Source: Puccinellia tenuiflora (taxonomy: Eukaryota; Streptophyta; Magnoliopsida; Poales; Poaceae). Taken from it: a stretch of DNA of 64,000 nt. The stretch is taken from positions 1,136,086-1,200,085 of the forward strand of contig QRDG01000534.1 in NCBI GenBank assembly GCA_012064385.1. The letters are read 5' to 3'. The translations under genes and the position numbers were made by a program. The notes under the pieces were generated by a model. That model was not told the origin of the DNA and ran no database searches. It saw only the letters and a list, made by a program, of their open reading frames with translations. This document shows positions 32,606-44,400 of the stretch, piece by piece. Within the stretch, counting starts at the first letter, position 1; each line of letters opens with the position of its first letter.

Positions 32606-34197
32606 TTTTTTAGATAAAAGGCATAAAATGCCCAGCTTTGAATTAACAAAGCCACGGAGAGTCCAGCGGCAATTACAACATGCTGATACACAGCTTACAA
32701 GCAAATGGCACCAAAACCAAAAACAAAAAATAAAACAACATAGAACAGCTTGAGGTGCCAAAGCTAAAACCCGATGATGCTAACAAGCACAACTTGACAG
32801 CAACACCGGACCCAAACTGCCGTACGAGGCCGCCATGAAGAAGAAACAGCAGAAGAAGGCACCCACACCACCGCGGCTGAGCTGGACCTCCGAAGCTCGA
32901 ACGCTCACCAGCCAGATGTGTCGTTGTTGCCGTAGAGGGAACCCATTCCCCTCTCGCCCAGGCTCGAGGGCGCTGACCCATTGGCGAAAAAGGGCTGCTG
33001 GGAGGAAGAACACCCGGCACCCGCCAAGCTACACGAGAGAATGTAGATGCAGAACAAGACAAGCCGCCATGGCTACCACCCTTTCCGCAACGCACGACCA
33101 CCACCCTTCAATCCCCAGACGGCGCCTCCAGGAAGGGGAGTGATGTTGCGGCGCCGCCGCCGTCCGAAGGGGAACGCGGCTTTCGCCCGAAGAAGGGGGA
33201 GGGTTGAGAGGTGATAGATACCTCGATGCACGCCTTCGAGAAGGGACACGACGCCCGTGGGCGTCGCCGTCGTCGTGGCCCTCACCGCGGCCAAGGGTTT
33301 CCCCCAGTATCAAATCACCAACTCCAACCACCCTGCACAACTCCAAAACCGACAGACACGGAATCGAGATGGCAGGGAGACATACAAGGAGGGAAATGGG
33401 GAAGCTTCTTCCACAAAGCTGGAGCTAGGCTGGCGGAGCAGCCCACACTGCGACCTCCGACCGCCTAACCCTCGCTGCCCACGCAACCGAAGGGTAGGAC
33501 ATCAAGCACCACGAACGCCACTCGCCGCAGAGTCGACGCCGTCCACCAAGCCCGAGGCCGCCGTCCCAGCATCCGAGACTCCCCCGCGCCAACAGAGCAA
33601 GCAGCACGCAAGCACAGCAGTCAACCACGCATCGGCGCCGACAGCCCACGCCATCACAAAGAAGCACTTCAAGGCCGGCGAGATCCCCTGATCCAGCCGT
33701 CCGAGACGTGCGAGGCAGATTTGGAGCACAAGGAGAACAACCGTGGTGAGAAGGGGCAAGGAGCAGCGCACACCCGGAGCAACCCAGCTCCGACGGCGGG
33801 TCATCCTCCCCAGCTCCGGCCTCGAAGGAATCATGGTCGCCCCGACCAAATCCCCCATGCCAAAGGCCCTCCCTTGCTCGATCTGTGAGATGCAGCACCT
33901 GAAGACACCTCCACCAGCCAGCGGCCGACGGAGGACGGCGAATCTGTGGCGAACAGCGCCTTGGCCGCAATTTTCCTCCGCGCGAGCTTGCAAGCTGGAA
34001 ACGAGCGCCCCCCCCCCCCACCAAACCGCGGGCAGCGCATGGAGAGCACCTCGCCGCCGCCGTCCTTGAAGGTAGCGCGAGCTTGCCCGCCGGCCAACTC
34101 GGGCGGCGGCGAGGGAGATGGAGGAGGGAGAGGGCTCTGGCGGCTAGGGTTTGAGTCACCCCCGGTGTCTCCCCAGAGGAGTGACATGGGAGGCACC
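32606..34197 (-). mobile_element. Internally deleted LINE inserted in exon 3 of the S-acyltransferase gene
   Basis: The duplication ttcccctcagatgat is exact at 32591-32605 and 34198-34212. On the minus strand the insertion ends in tatctaaaaaaa, preceded by ggctttgttaattcaaagct, the same 3' tail as the LINE at 29640-30996. The other end is a GC-rich Pro/Ser/Arg-coding stretch of LINE 5' type (33200-34190). No reverse transcriptase is present, so it is a short non-autonomous or deleted copy. The open frames inside are composition-driven. Confidence 0.85.
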
Positions 34198-34291
34198 TTC
34201 CCCTCAGATGATCAGTCTATAGAACATCACATGAGTGAAGAAGGCATGTTTTTCTGTAGCATATGTGAAGTAGAGGTATGTTACCAATTGA

Positions 34292-34878
34292 TAGGGGTGG
34301 GCGTTCGGTCTTTTCGGTTAGTTCGGTTCGGTCTTTCCGGTTTTTAACAATTTCGGTCATCCAGAAATGATACCCGTAATAAATACGGTCTTTTCGGTTT
34401 TGTGTTCTTCGGTCTTCGGTCTATTCGGTCCGGTCTTCGGTCATGACCAAATAGACCAAAATATATGGTGCAAGAAGGGGAATCGGTGCTCGGGACTGGG
34501 AAAGTGGAAAACAATCGACTGGTCTCTCATGCACGAGAGAATCTACAGTACGCTGGGCTGGAATACCCAGTTGTTGAGCCTAGAGACTAGATGGTATGCT
34601 TGATTTAGTAGTTTGGCCCATAGACTAGATGTACATATAAGCTGGGCTGGCACACAAATTCGGCTGCTTCCGTACGTAATTCACTCAAAATAAAATAAAA
34701 TCGGTCTTTCGGTCTATTCGGGTTATGTATAAGTGATACCCGAATTTTTTATTTAATTTCGGTCTTTTCTAATTTGCTACCCAAATTTCTAACGGTCTTT
34801 TCGGTCTCGGTCATTTCGGTTTCGGTCTCGGTCTTTTCGGTTTCGGTTTTCGGTCTTCGGTTTTTATGCCCACCCCTA
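34292..34878. mobile_element. hAT-type MITE, 587 bp, in intron 3
   Basis: Terminal inverted repeats TAGGGGTGGGC / GCCCACCCCTA, with an exact 8-bp target duplication ccaattga at 34284-34291 and 34879-34886. The interior is made of many ggtcttttcggtt repeats near both ends in inverted orientation. It lies 16 bp after the splice donor at 34276. No coding capacity. Confidence 0.92.
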
Positions 34879-34886
34879 CCAATTGA

Positions 34887-35429
34887 TACATACCAAACAT
34901 TACTTCTTATCTGCTGCTTCTACAAGGCCGAGTTAGTTTAATGCCGGAACTTGCTGAAAGTTTTTTCTTAAACTAGTCAACTATGTAGTTGTCAGATTTA
35001 CAGTTAACTATATGGCACTGATTAAATATAGTTGTTAAATGCTTCAATGCATTGGCATCAGAAACACAATACTGGAATTATTAACTGCAGTTTAGGTTTA
35101 GTTCAATCCAAACCTGCGTGAATTCCTTCATGTGATATATTTGCAAAACACATCTGAAATTATTCTTTTCAGTGCATGCGCATCATTCAAACTCAAGTTC
35201 CTTTCACAAGAAGATTTTTGCAATCAAGAATTTGAATGAGTACTGAAGTCAAATGCAGCCATAAATACAATCCCAATATATATAAGATGTTAATCTGCAA
35301 GAATGTTTTTTTTAGTGCAACCTAAAATAAAATGTCATTGAAAAAATGTTTGTCTTTCTAAAAGCCACAATATGATTCTATTTTGCAGTTTTCTTGATGT
35401 TGGACTACCCTTTCAATAATATTATCTAG
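34887..35429 (+). other. Remainder of intron 3
   Basis: AT-rich intron sequence, ending in attatctag before the DHHC exon. I see no element or coding sequence in it. Confidence 0.6.
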
Positions 35430-36037
35430 GTGCTGCAGCACGGTAAGCATTGCAGAGTTTGTGACAGTTGTGTTGATGGCTTTGATCACCATTGCAGAGT
35501 TAGTTCCCTTTCTTATTCTCTTAATAAAGTTGATTTTCGCTGAAGAAATTATATTAATAGCATTTCTTCTGTATTGGTTGACCATTTATGTAGTGGCTTA
35601 ACAATTGCATAGGAAAAAGGAACTACAAAGGTTTTTTCGTTCTAATGGCTTCAGCAGTTCTCTTGGTAAGTAAAAACCATCTGACGATTTTCGATGACCA
35701 TGAGATCTTAAAACTAAACTTCATTACAGAATTGCTTGAGTCTGCATTTATAACTCAAGATTCAACAGTACACCATGTAATTAGGATTGCTGCTCCATTT
35801 CCTTTTCATTCTAGTTGATCACTGACAGTTATCCATGGTTTGTACACCATCAGCTTATAATGCAGTGGTTGGTGGGCACTTTTTTGCTGATACTCTGCTT
35901 TGTGAAGCAAGGGAGTTCTCTGGGCAGATTGTCTCAAGGCTAGGAAGCAGTTTCTCAACCGCGGCTTTTGTAATTGTTGTGGTGAGTTAAATTTATAGTT
36001 ATTTAAGCAATAAAATTTCAGACGACTGTTTTGAGTA

Positions 36038-36793
36038 TGAAAGAACATCTCTTAATTTTGGTGATTTAATGACAACACATTTTGTGGGCTAATCATGTGT
36101 GTTAAAGTGTCTTGACAGGTTTCTTAGTTGACTAGGCCCAGAAGGTGAAAAGATCGAAGAAAAGATCGAAGACGGAGAAGAGAATCTCTTTGGAGTAGGT
36201 TTTCTGCCTTTGGAGGACCGGAAGTTCCGGCCAAGCGCGAAAACGGCTAAGTCATTTTTGGGATTCCTTTCTGGAGGGGTCCCGGAACTTCTCCCTGGAA
36301 GTTCCCCCCAGAAATTTTCGGTGGTCCGGAAATTCCGGCCTCCTGGCCGGAAGTTCCGGCCCTGGAAAATTTCCGGTGGAATTTTGGCTAAGTCATTTGG
36401 GGTTTTCCTCTCGGGAGGGGTCCCGGAGGTTTTGGGCGGAACTTATCCCCGGAGATTTCCGGCCCACCGGAAGTTCCGGCCTCCAGGCCGGAAGTTCCGG
36501 ACCTAGGTCGGAAGTTCTGGTCCTTTATACCGGAAATTCTGGCCCTGCGCTTTTCCAACGGCCAGATTTCCTGGAGGGGTATTTATACCCCTCCCCCTAC
36601 CTTGGAGCAGCCAGCTCTTGCAACTCTCTCTCCTCCATCACAAGCAAAAGCTCAAATCGAAGAGATCTCTCAATCCCTCCACCCAAATTTGTTGATCTTT
36701 GGAGGATTGAAGGAGAAGTCCCCGATCTACATCTTCATCAAGCCGTTCTTCATTTCCCCCTCATTCACTTGAGGATTTTTGTTTCTAGGGTTA
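36038..36793 (+). repeat. Copia 5' LTR, first part
   Basis: Contains at least six copies or near copies of the palindrome ccggaagttccgg between 36221 and 36515, and a TATA-like tatttataccc at 36580-36590. The second part continues at 40878. Confidence 0.93.
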
Positions 36794-39700
36794 TGTAGCG
36801 CCCCGACCCCAGAGCTATACAGTGAAACGTTGTGTAACCGGTCATGCTACACAATCGAGGGTTGCTGGGGTTACCAATCCCAGGCCAAAACTCATTGGCA
36901 GGCGTGCTCGGAATACATCATCGGCACACAACACCTCGATCATGCCATAAGCGCAGACATCGCTTTCACGTATAGCAAAGAGACCAAGACTACGGAAGAA
37001 CTGGCACATCACAGACTCTACGACACAAGAGATCATAGTTCAACTCATATATGAGAAAGATAGCAAATATCACAATCAGAGGTCACAGACCCATCATTAC
37101 ATGAAGCGGAAGAAAATTTAGTTGTCTAAACAACAAGATCCAAATTATGGCCTAAGAGGCCTACAGATAAACATCCCGTGCCAGACTGTTCCAAGACGTC
37201 CCAAGCTTCCACCTGGGAACCCCAGACTACTCGTCGATGTCAATAAAGAACACACCTTCCAGTTCGGTGACGTCCTTCTCTGAAACAAATAATAATCAAC
37301 AAAGCAAGGCTGAGTACGACGTACTCGCAAGAATTAGTAGGGCGATATAGGCCCGATGCTGACGGAGGCTCTACTGCTTTATAATGTAACTAATTTGCAT
37401 AAAGCTGGTTTTCCTTTTAAAAGATATAAAGACCCATGGCATCGTCTACTCAGAATGTTTTCTGAAAAGGGATAAGAGAGTAAACTTTCATCTTTGGTTC
37501 TCAATGAACCATTTGTAACCAGAATCATCTCATCTCCACCAAGGCACTCCCTCGAATCACCCTCGAGGAAATGAACCTTTTATCACACGTTGGATTGCAA
37601 CCTCTAGCTGCCAATTTATTAATTAGGTTCAGGTTCTCTATGAGCTAATCCGCCTTTCCCAAGAGTTTGTCCATAACCGTGGACACGGCTTTTCGAAAAG
37701 ATTAAACCCTGCAGGGGTGTACTAATTTACCCATTAGTACCGTCCGGCTCACCTGATTGGCCCTCTTCCGGGGAAGGCCGGCGAGTGGGCGCGGTTAAAC
37801 CTTTACCTCGTATGAGACTATCCAAGAGTCATCTGTGGCGACATGACAAGTTTACCCAGCCTATTTCAGCCCCTGCCCCCATCGCCACGTCCTAAACACC
37901 ACCATCCTCATCATTTCTTTTTCCGCTCACACACACACGCGCAAATGGAAATAGCAAACTAGAGGACCCTTGGATACGCCCGCACAAGTTATTCAGTTAG
38001 TAAGGCGCCCATACACCCACCAATGGCAGCACGCTCGGTTCTTGGTTCTAGCTAAAAGCACTCTCAGCCTTGGCGACAAGAATGAGGCAAAACACCATCC
38101 CCGATGGCAACTCATCCAAGCCTTTTAACAAATTAATTAAGCATCACACGTATCCACCATGCCCAAACCATTCCATCAACATCATCAGTTATGGAATTAA
38201 ACAACGGACATAACTAGTGTCTGACTAAGCATGGCTAAGTATAGCTAAGAATATAAACAACAATTATAACTTTGTCTCCGGCCAACACATCAGACCTAGG
38301 GTTTATATGAGGGGAAACATGTGATGATTCAGGGGATAAACATGCATTCATAGGATACTCTACATCTTGATCAAAAGAGACATTTGAATCGCATGCAATA
38401 TTATGGTGGATAAAATAAGTTTATAAAACAGTAGGATGCTAGATGCCAAGAAGGTTGGGTTAGTTCTTGCCTTGCTGATAGTACTGGGCGCGTTGATCGT
38501 CGAGGTATTGTGGTGGAACCTCGACTCCTGAATCTAACGAAACACAACAATAATAGGAAACGAAATAAATAACACGAATACAAGGTGCAATGCACAATCA
38601 TGATGAGATGGTCAATTTATGCACTGAAATCATATTGGGCATGTCCCACAAGTTAAATGGAACCCCTAAAATAAATATTGCAATTAACGGGTTAAAACTC
38701 CATATTTAACTTAGTGAATTGCGTTATTATCCAAAATGTCCAGTACTGAATTATGGGTCCTAAATGCATTAAAATGACATTATTAGATAGATATTGTCGT
38801 GCTGATTGTTTTGATACCTCGTTTGCATTTTTCCGATTAACGATGAATAAATGGCGAATTAAACGGTTAAGCAACTTAAATCATTTTAACCAATTCGAAA
38901 AATGACATCAAAGGAAAAGTTGGGTACTTGCTGTGAACTTAACATAGATAGATAGCATTTGAGTTGCTGATCAAATTGATATATCATTTGTAATTTTTGA
39001 ATTAAAATTCATCAAGTTATGATATTTTCAATACTTGATTTAATTCTGCCATTTTATTTAATTTTAATAAACAGCACCAAAACTAGATCTACAATTCTCT
39101 AAAATGACATAAACTTGTAGATCATTGTTCACTGAACATTTTGAGAGCTCATTCATAATTTTTGGATGAGTAGAACTCAAGTTATGCAATTTCCAAGTTT
39201 AACTCAATTTCTGCCATTTTAGTTAATTCAATTTAACAGCAATTTATAATATTCACTTTGACATGTAACTAGCACTAACAGGTAGATATTATTTCTGTGC
39301 ACATTTTGGTACCTCATTTGAATTTTTCTGATAAAGATTTGAATTGCTATTGAATTTACAAGTTCAAGTGGATTTTCTGTTTAAACTTTATTTCACAGGG
39401 AAATGTTTTTCACTCGGATTGGTCTAGCCACAGGGGCTGACTGCTGGGACCCAGGCCACGCTGGCGTCCACATCATCGGGTCGGCCCACGGCTGGTTTGA
39501 CCCCGGGAGAAGCCACGACCGGCGCCCGCGACGGTGGTGACCGCCGACGGTGGCAAGGCCGTGCTCGACGGAAGAGGGGGTGCGGGGACGTGTCACTAGG
39601 GGCGCTGGACGCGGTAAGCTACGGGAAGCAAAATGAGGGCGGCGCCGCTACCTGTAGGTCACCGGAGCGACGCAAGCGTCGGTGTCCGGCGGCGGCCGGC

Positions 39701-40872
39701 AGCTTGCGGCGGCGCCTCGGTGAACCAGGGCAAGAGGAGGGAGGAGAGAAGGTCCATGAGGACCATTAGCTCATCCTGAGCACTGCAGAGGGGTCGAGGG
39801 AGGACGGGGTGGCCGGACGGCGGCAATGCGGTGCAAGGACACGGTGGCCGGAGGCGGGGAACTCGGCGTCGATTCCGTCGATTGGAAGGCTCCCGGCACG
39901 GACGGCTGGAGGAGGAGGTAGAGGAGCTCGAGGTGGAGACGATGGCGGCCTCGGCTAACTCCGGGACGGCCGGAACCAACGGCGTTCGTGACGGCGGCGG
40001 GCGGCGGACAGCAGGCTCGGGCTAGGGTTAGGGTTCGGCACAGGGAAAAAGCAAGGGAGGGCGAGGGGAGGAGAGAGGAGGGGTCGCCGGGTTCACTTAT
40101 CCAGCAGGGGGGCCGCGGCGAGGCCTAGGGAAGGAGGACACGGCGGCACGGCGGCACTGCCATGGCGCACAGGAGAAACACTGTGGCGGCAGGGATGATG
40201 GCATTTTCTGGAAAACCCCCTGCCTCTTTTTCTTCTTTTCTGTTTTTACTTTTAAATGAAAACAGCAGCCCTTTCTATTTAATGAAGGCATCAAATCAGT
40301 TCCAAAAATTATGAGAAAATTCAGGGAGGCTCACAATAATATAAGGAAACTAACCATATTTTTGTTTTGAATTTTTGTAAGGTTTAACTTGGTTTCAAAA
40401 TTCAAAGTTGATTTGTAACTATTTGAAGTTCTCATTTTTAATTGAGGCATTTAAACCTTTTTATAAAACCTGCAAAAATTCATGTAGCCTCCTCATGACA
40501 TGTAGAAGCTTGACAAAATTTGGTGTTGCAAAATAAAAAGTTTTGCATAACATTTGTTAATAGGGCTCACATATTGCAATTTGATCAATTCCAACCATCA
40601 ATTTTATAGTCTTATGAAAACACAAAGTAAGAATATTATTTTGCACTCTTGGAACTTCCTGGACAAATATGGAAGCTCAAGAATATTTTGGTTTTTCCAG
40701 ATGGAGCAATTGCACTTGACTTGGGAATTTTAGGAAGTGTTTGATTCCTTTTAATGATTTCCATTGTTTGCAATATTTAACTTAGCAATTTAAATATGTA
40801 TGCCATGATGCAATGAAAATAAAAAGTGAAAATTTGGCTCATATTTTAGGGTACCAAATCTGGGCTGTTACA
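36794..40872 (+). mobile_element. Solo-LTR-like insertion, 4079 bp, in the Copia 5' LTR
   Basis: Begins TGTAGCGCCCCGACC and ends GGGCTGTTACA; exact 5-bp target duplication ggtta at 36789-36793 and 40873-40877. No gag or pol is visible. The start resembles the LTR fragment at 13726. The length suits the long-LTR gypsy families of Triticeae, so a solo LTR left by recombination is the simplest reading. A small non-autonomous element with very short LTRs is the alternative. A GC-rich block at 39400-40170 is flanked by AT-rich sequence. Confidence 0.85.
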
Positions 40873-40877
40873 GGTTA

Positions 40878-41391
40878 GCATTGTGTTACCCTAGAATTCA
40901 TGTGCTTACCACTTGTTGTAATTGTGACAGATGTGTTGATTTGGGAGCCCCCAATTAAGTTGTGGGTGTGTGCCCCAAAACATTGTAAAGGTTCCGGATT
41001 CCGCCTTGAAGGATTCCGATAGTGGAAGGTGAACCAAACCCTCGGGTGCGGTTCATCGGAGAATAGGGTGAGGCCTTTGTGTCCATCTTGACTGGGCCTA
41101 TTGTGGCGAGCTCACACCCCTCCAACGAGACGTACTCCCTTAACAAGGAGGAACTCGGGAATACATCCTTGTCTCCGCGTGCTTCTACTTTCGGTTATCT
41201 CTTTCCCTTAGTTGTCTTTACTTGTATCGTTAATTGCCTAGTTGTTCTAGTTCGCTCTTCATATAGGTAAATTCACCGTAGTTGCACATCTAGAGAATTT
41301 ACCTTTGTGTTAATCCTAAAATCGAAAAAGAATTAAAAATTGGTGTAGCACCTATTCACCCCCCCCTCTAGGAGCCCATATGATCCTTTCA
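40878..41391 (+). repeat. Copia 5' LTR, second part
   Basis: Runs to CCTTTCA at 41391, just before the primer binding site. Aligns well with 46321-46828; compared with this copy the 3' LTR lacks about 55 bp around the site of the nested insertion. Confidence 0.93.
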
Positions 41392-41393
41392 AT

Positions 41394-41405
41394 TGGTATC
41401 AGAGC
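41394..41405 (+). other. Copia primer binding site
   Basis: tggtatcagagc, two bases after the LTR end. This is the common initiator tRNA-Met primer site of plant copia elements. Confidence 0.9.
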
Positions 41406-41442
41406 CTTAGCTCTTAAGTTAGGCTTCACCGCCTAAGAGAGT

Positions 41443-44400
41443 ATGGGTGATGGTGATGATGTTACGGGTGGTAGCACCCCTCCGGTGTCCATGGATGATC
41501 TCAAGAATTTGGAAACAAGCTTGAAATCATCTATGGACACTCAAATGGAGGAGGTGCGTGCTATGATGAGGCAACTCTTGAATGGCAATAAGCCACCCGC
41601 CGCACCATCCCTAGAGGCTAATGCTTCCGCCGTGCATAGTGGGGAGGGCGAACAACTCACTAATAATTCCCCTCCTAAAATTGATAATGGGAAAGGAGGA
41701 GTACCATGGTGTTCCATTTAAGTACCCCGTCGACCCAGCTATCCCGCAACCTCATATAAACAATAGGGGTGATCCACCTAAGTTTAATCCATCTTGTTTT
41801 TCTAACTGGCAATTTCTTATGAGATCTCATACCAAGAGCGCTTCGAGCGAGCTATGGAGAATCATCGAAGTTGGCTTCAAGGCCGTCGACCCAAACAACA
41901 TGACAAGAAGAGAAGTTGTGGAGGGTCCACTCAATGACTTGGCTCTCAACATAATTCATACCTATGTGGGAGAAAAGTACATGTCTCACATCGAGCTTGC
42001 CACCACCGCCAAAGAAGCTTGGGATATTCTCACTCAAGAGTTTGTCGGTAATGAGAGCATGCAAAGGAATAGATTTGAAGCCTTGAGCAACCAAGCCGAG
42101 GGCTTTTTCATGATAGATGGAGAAGATCATGAAGAAATGTATCGAAGACTCAAGACCCTTGCCACTCAATTTCGAGCCCTTGGTGCAACCTATGTGGATG
42201 ATGCTTGGATCAAGAGGAAGTATGTGAGTGCCCTTTGGCCGTTCGAATCCACCGACTTGAAGAGTCTCCAAGGAAGACACAACTATCACCTCATGTCATC
42301 TAATGAAGTCATGCAAGAGATGGCGGTATACAAGGTGGCCGCCAAGAATGCTGAAGATGCTCGAGCCCGAGCTATTGGAATGCATACAGGATCTTCACTT
42401 GCTTTGAAGGCCAAGGTTGTGGAGCAAGACGATGATGATGAGGATCAAGAAGATGTGTCACATTGGGATCCCAAAGAGCTTTAAGATACTCTCAAGTACT
42501 ATTTGGCTCTCACATCTAAAGTCTTTTGTAAGAGTCCGTCCAAGGCAAGGGATTTTGTCAACAAGGCAAGTGGAAGGAAGGAGGGTGGCCAAAAGAGTTC
42601 GTTCATGCTACAATTGCCAAGACAAATATCACTTTGTGGCCGAGTGTCTGTTTGAGAATCGAGAACTTCACGAAAGAAAGCTTGTTAGGAAGGACAAGTC
42701 AAAGGACACCCATATGAAACCTTTCTTCAAGAAGAATGCCATCAACAAGAAGCCTCCGAGAATTGTGTTGCTTGCTCAAGAAGAGTACTCATCCGGGGAA
42801 GAAGAAGAGCCCACAAATGAAGTTGCCGCCATTGCTATTGCTTCTTCACCATCTCCTTCCCTATTTGAATCCCCCAATGAGAATGTCTCCAACTCCTACG
42901 CAAGATGCTTCATGGTCAAGTCCACCGAGGTATCATCTCCCTCATCTCCTAAGGCAATGAGTAATATGGATGATGCTACTAGTCTTAAAACCAAATAGTA
43001 AATAGTTGCTTTCGATCATTTTATCACTAACATGCAAGGTGAAACAAAGAAGCATGTTGAGGCTCTTATGAGTCAATATGGTGAAGCTCAAGAAATGCTT
43101 GAGATCAAGGGTAAGATTGAAAGAGAGGATTCTATGGAAATTGCATCCTTGAAAGACAATCTTGAAGAAGAGCCTGAGCTTAGAGTTTCTCTAGAGCAAC
43201 AACTAGAATCTATAGAATAATCAAATGATGTAATTTTTGCTAAACTCATTAAAGAACGTGATCATGCAATTGCTAAATACAAAGCATGTAAGAAAGAAAA
43301 GGTCGAGCTTGGTGTTGGTCATTCTAGACTAACCGAGGAGCTAGAGAAGCTCTCCAAGGCCCACAAAGCATTGGAGAGTGAACACTCTACCCTCACTAAG
43401 TCGTATGAACAACTTCAAGCTCAACCGCCTAAAAATGATATGCCTAATTCCTCTACTCCCATTACTTGTGATCATGCAAATATCATTGAGGAAAATGCTA
43501 GGTTGAAGATCAATCTTGCTAAGGCCATCTCCCTAGGTAAGAAACCGTTTGTTACTTCACAAAAAGGGAGAGTTGGTCTTGGGTTCGTTGAGGAGGAAAA
43601 GGAGAAAGAGGGTTTCATGAAGGATGCTACAGCTCCCCAAGCAAAGAAGATCCCTCAAGCTAAGAAGGCCAACATTACTAGTGCTCCTCAAGCAATGAAG
43701 ACCCCTTAAGCTAAGAAGGTCAACATTGCTAGTGGTGGTGCCACAAGGGGCAAAACCATTAGTGATGACTTTGCGGGAAAGACTAACCCCCACTACATTA
43801 TATTTGTTGATTATTATGGGGATGTCTATGCTAAGTTTGTTGGTCATAGAAATGTGCCTATTACTCGTTCTATTTGGGTTCCTAAGACCATTGTTGCTAA
43901 CAAAAGAGGACCCATTGAGAAATGGTGACCTAAATCAAAGCAATGATTTCTTGTAGGACTATGCTTCCGGTGGGTCAAAATGGGTGCTTGATAGTGGATG
44001 CACAAAACATATGACCAGAAGTAAGGAACTAATGACGGAGTTGAGACCAAATCTAAATGAAGCAACCGTCACTTATGGAGATCGATCAAAATCCGAGGTA
44101 TTGGGCTCTGGCAAGGTGGTAGTCGCTAAGGATATCACCCTAGCGAATGTCATGCTTGTCAAAGACCTTGGTTTAAATTTACTTTCCGTTCGTGCACTTA
44201 ATAAGATGGGTTTCGCCATCTTCTTTGATATTGATGTTGTGGTACTCTTGTGGAGCAAGACTCTAAAGGTCGCTTTCGTTGGGTATGTCGAGGATGATTT
44301 GTTCGTGGTTGAATTTTCCGGGAAAACCACTTCAAATTCGATGTGCCTATTCGGAAAGGCCGACAAGGGTTGGTTGTGGCATCGCCGCCTAGCCCATGTC

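Noticed and set aside
33029..34347. Open frames of 100-240 codons on both strands
   Set aside because: They lie in the GC-rich part of the inserted LINE, show no domains, and overlap each other in conflicting frames.
39497..40025. Open frames in the solo LTR
   Set aside because: GC-rich, overlapping on both strands, no recognisable domain.
40015..40035. Telomere-like agggttaggg
   Set aside because: Only two partial units; not an interstitial telomeric array.
41394..41405. tRNA-Met gene fragment
   Set aside because: Only the 12-base primer binding site is present, no tRNA body.
41852..42289. 145-codon minus-strand frame
   Set aside because: Antisense shadow of the Copia gag.
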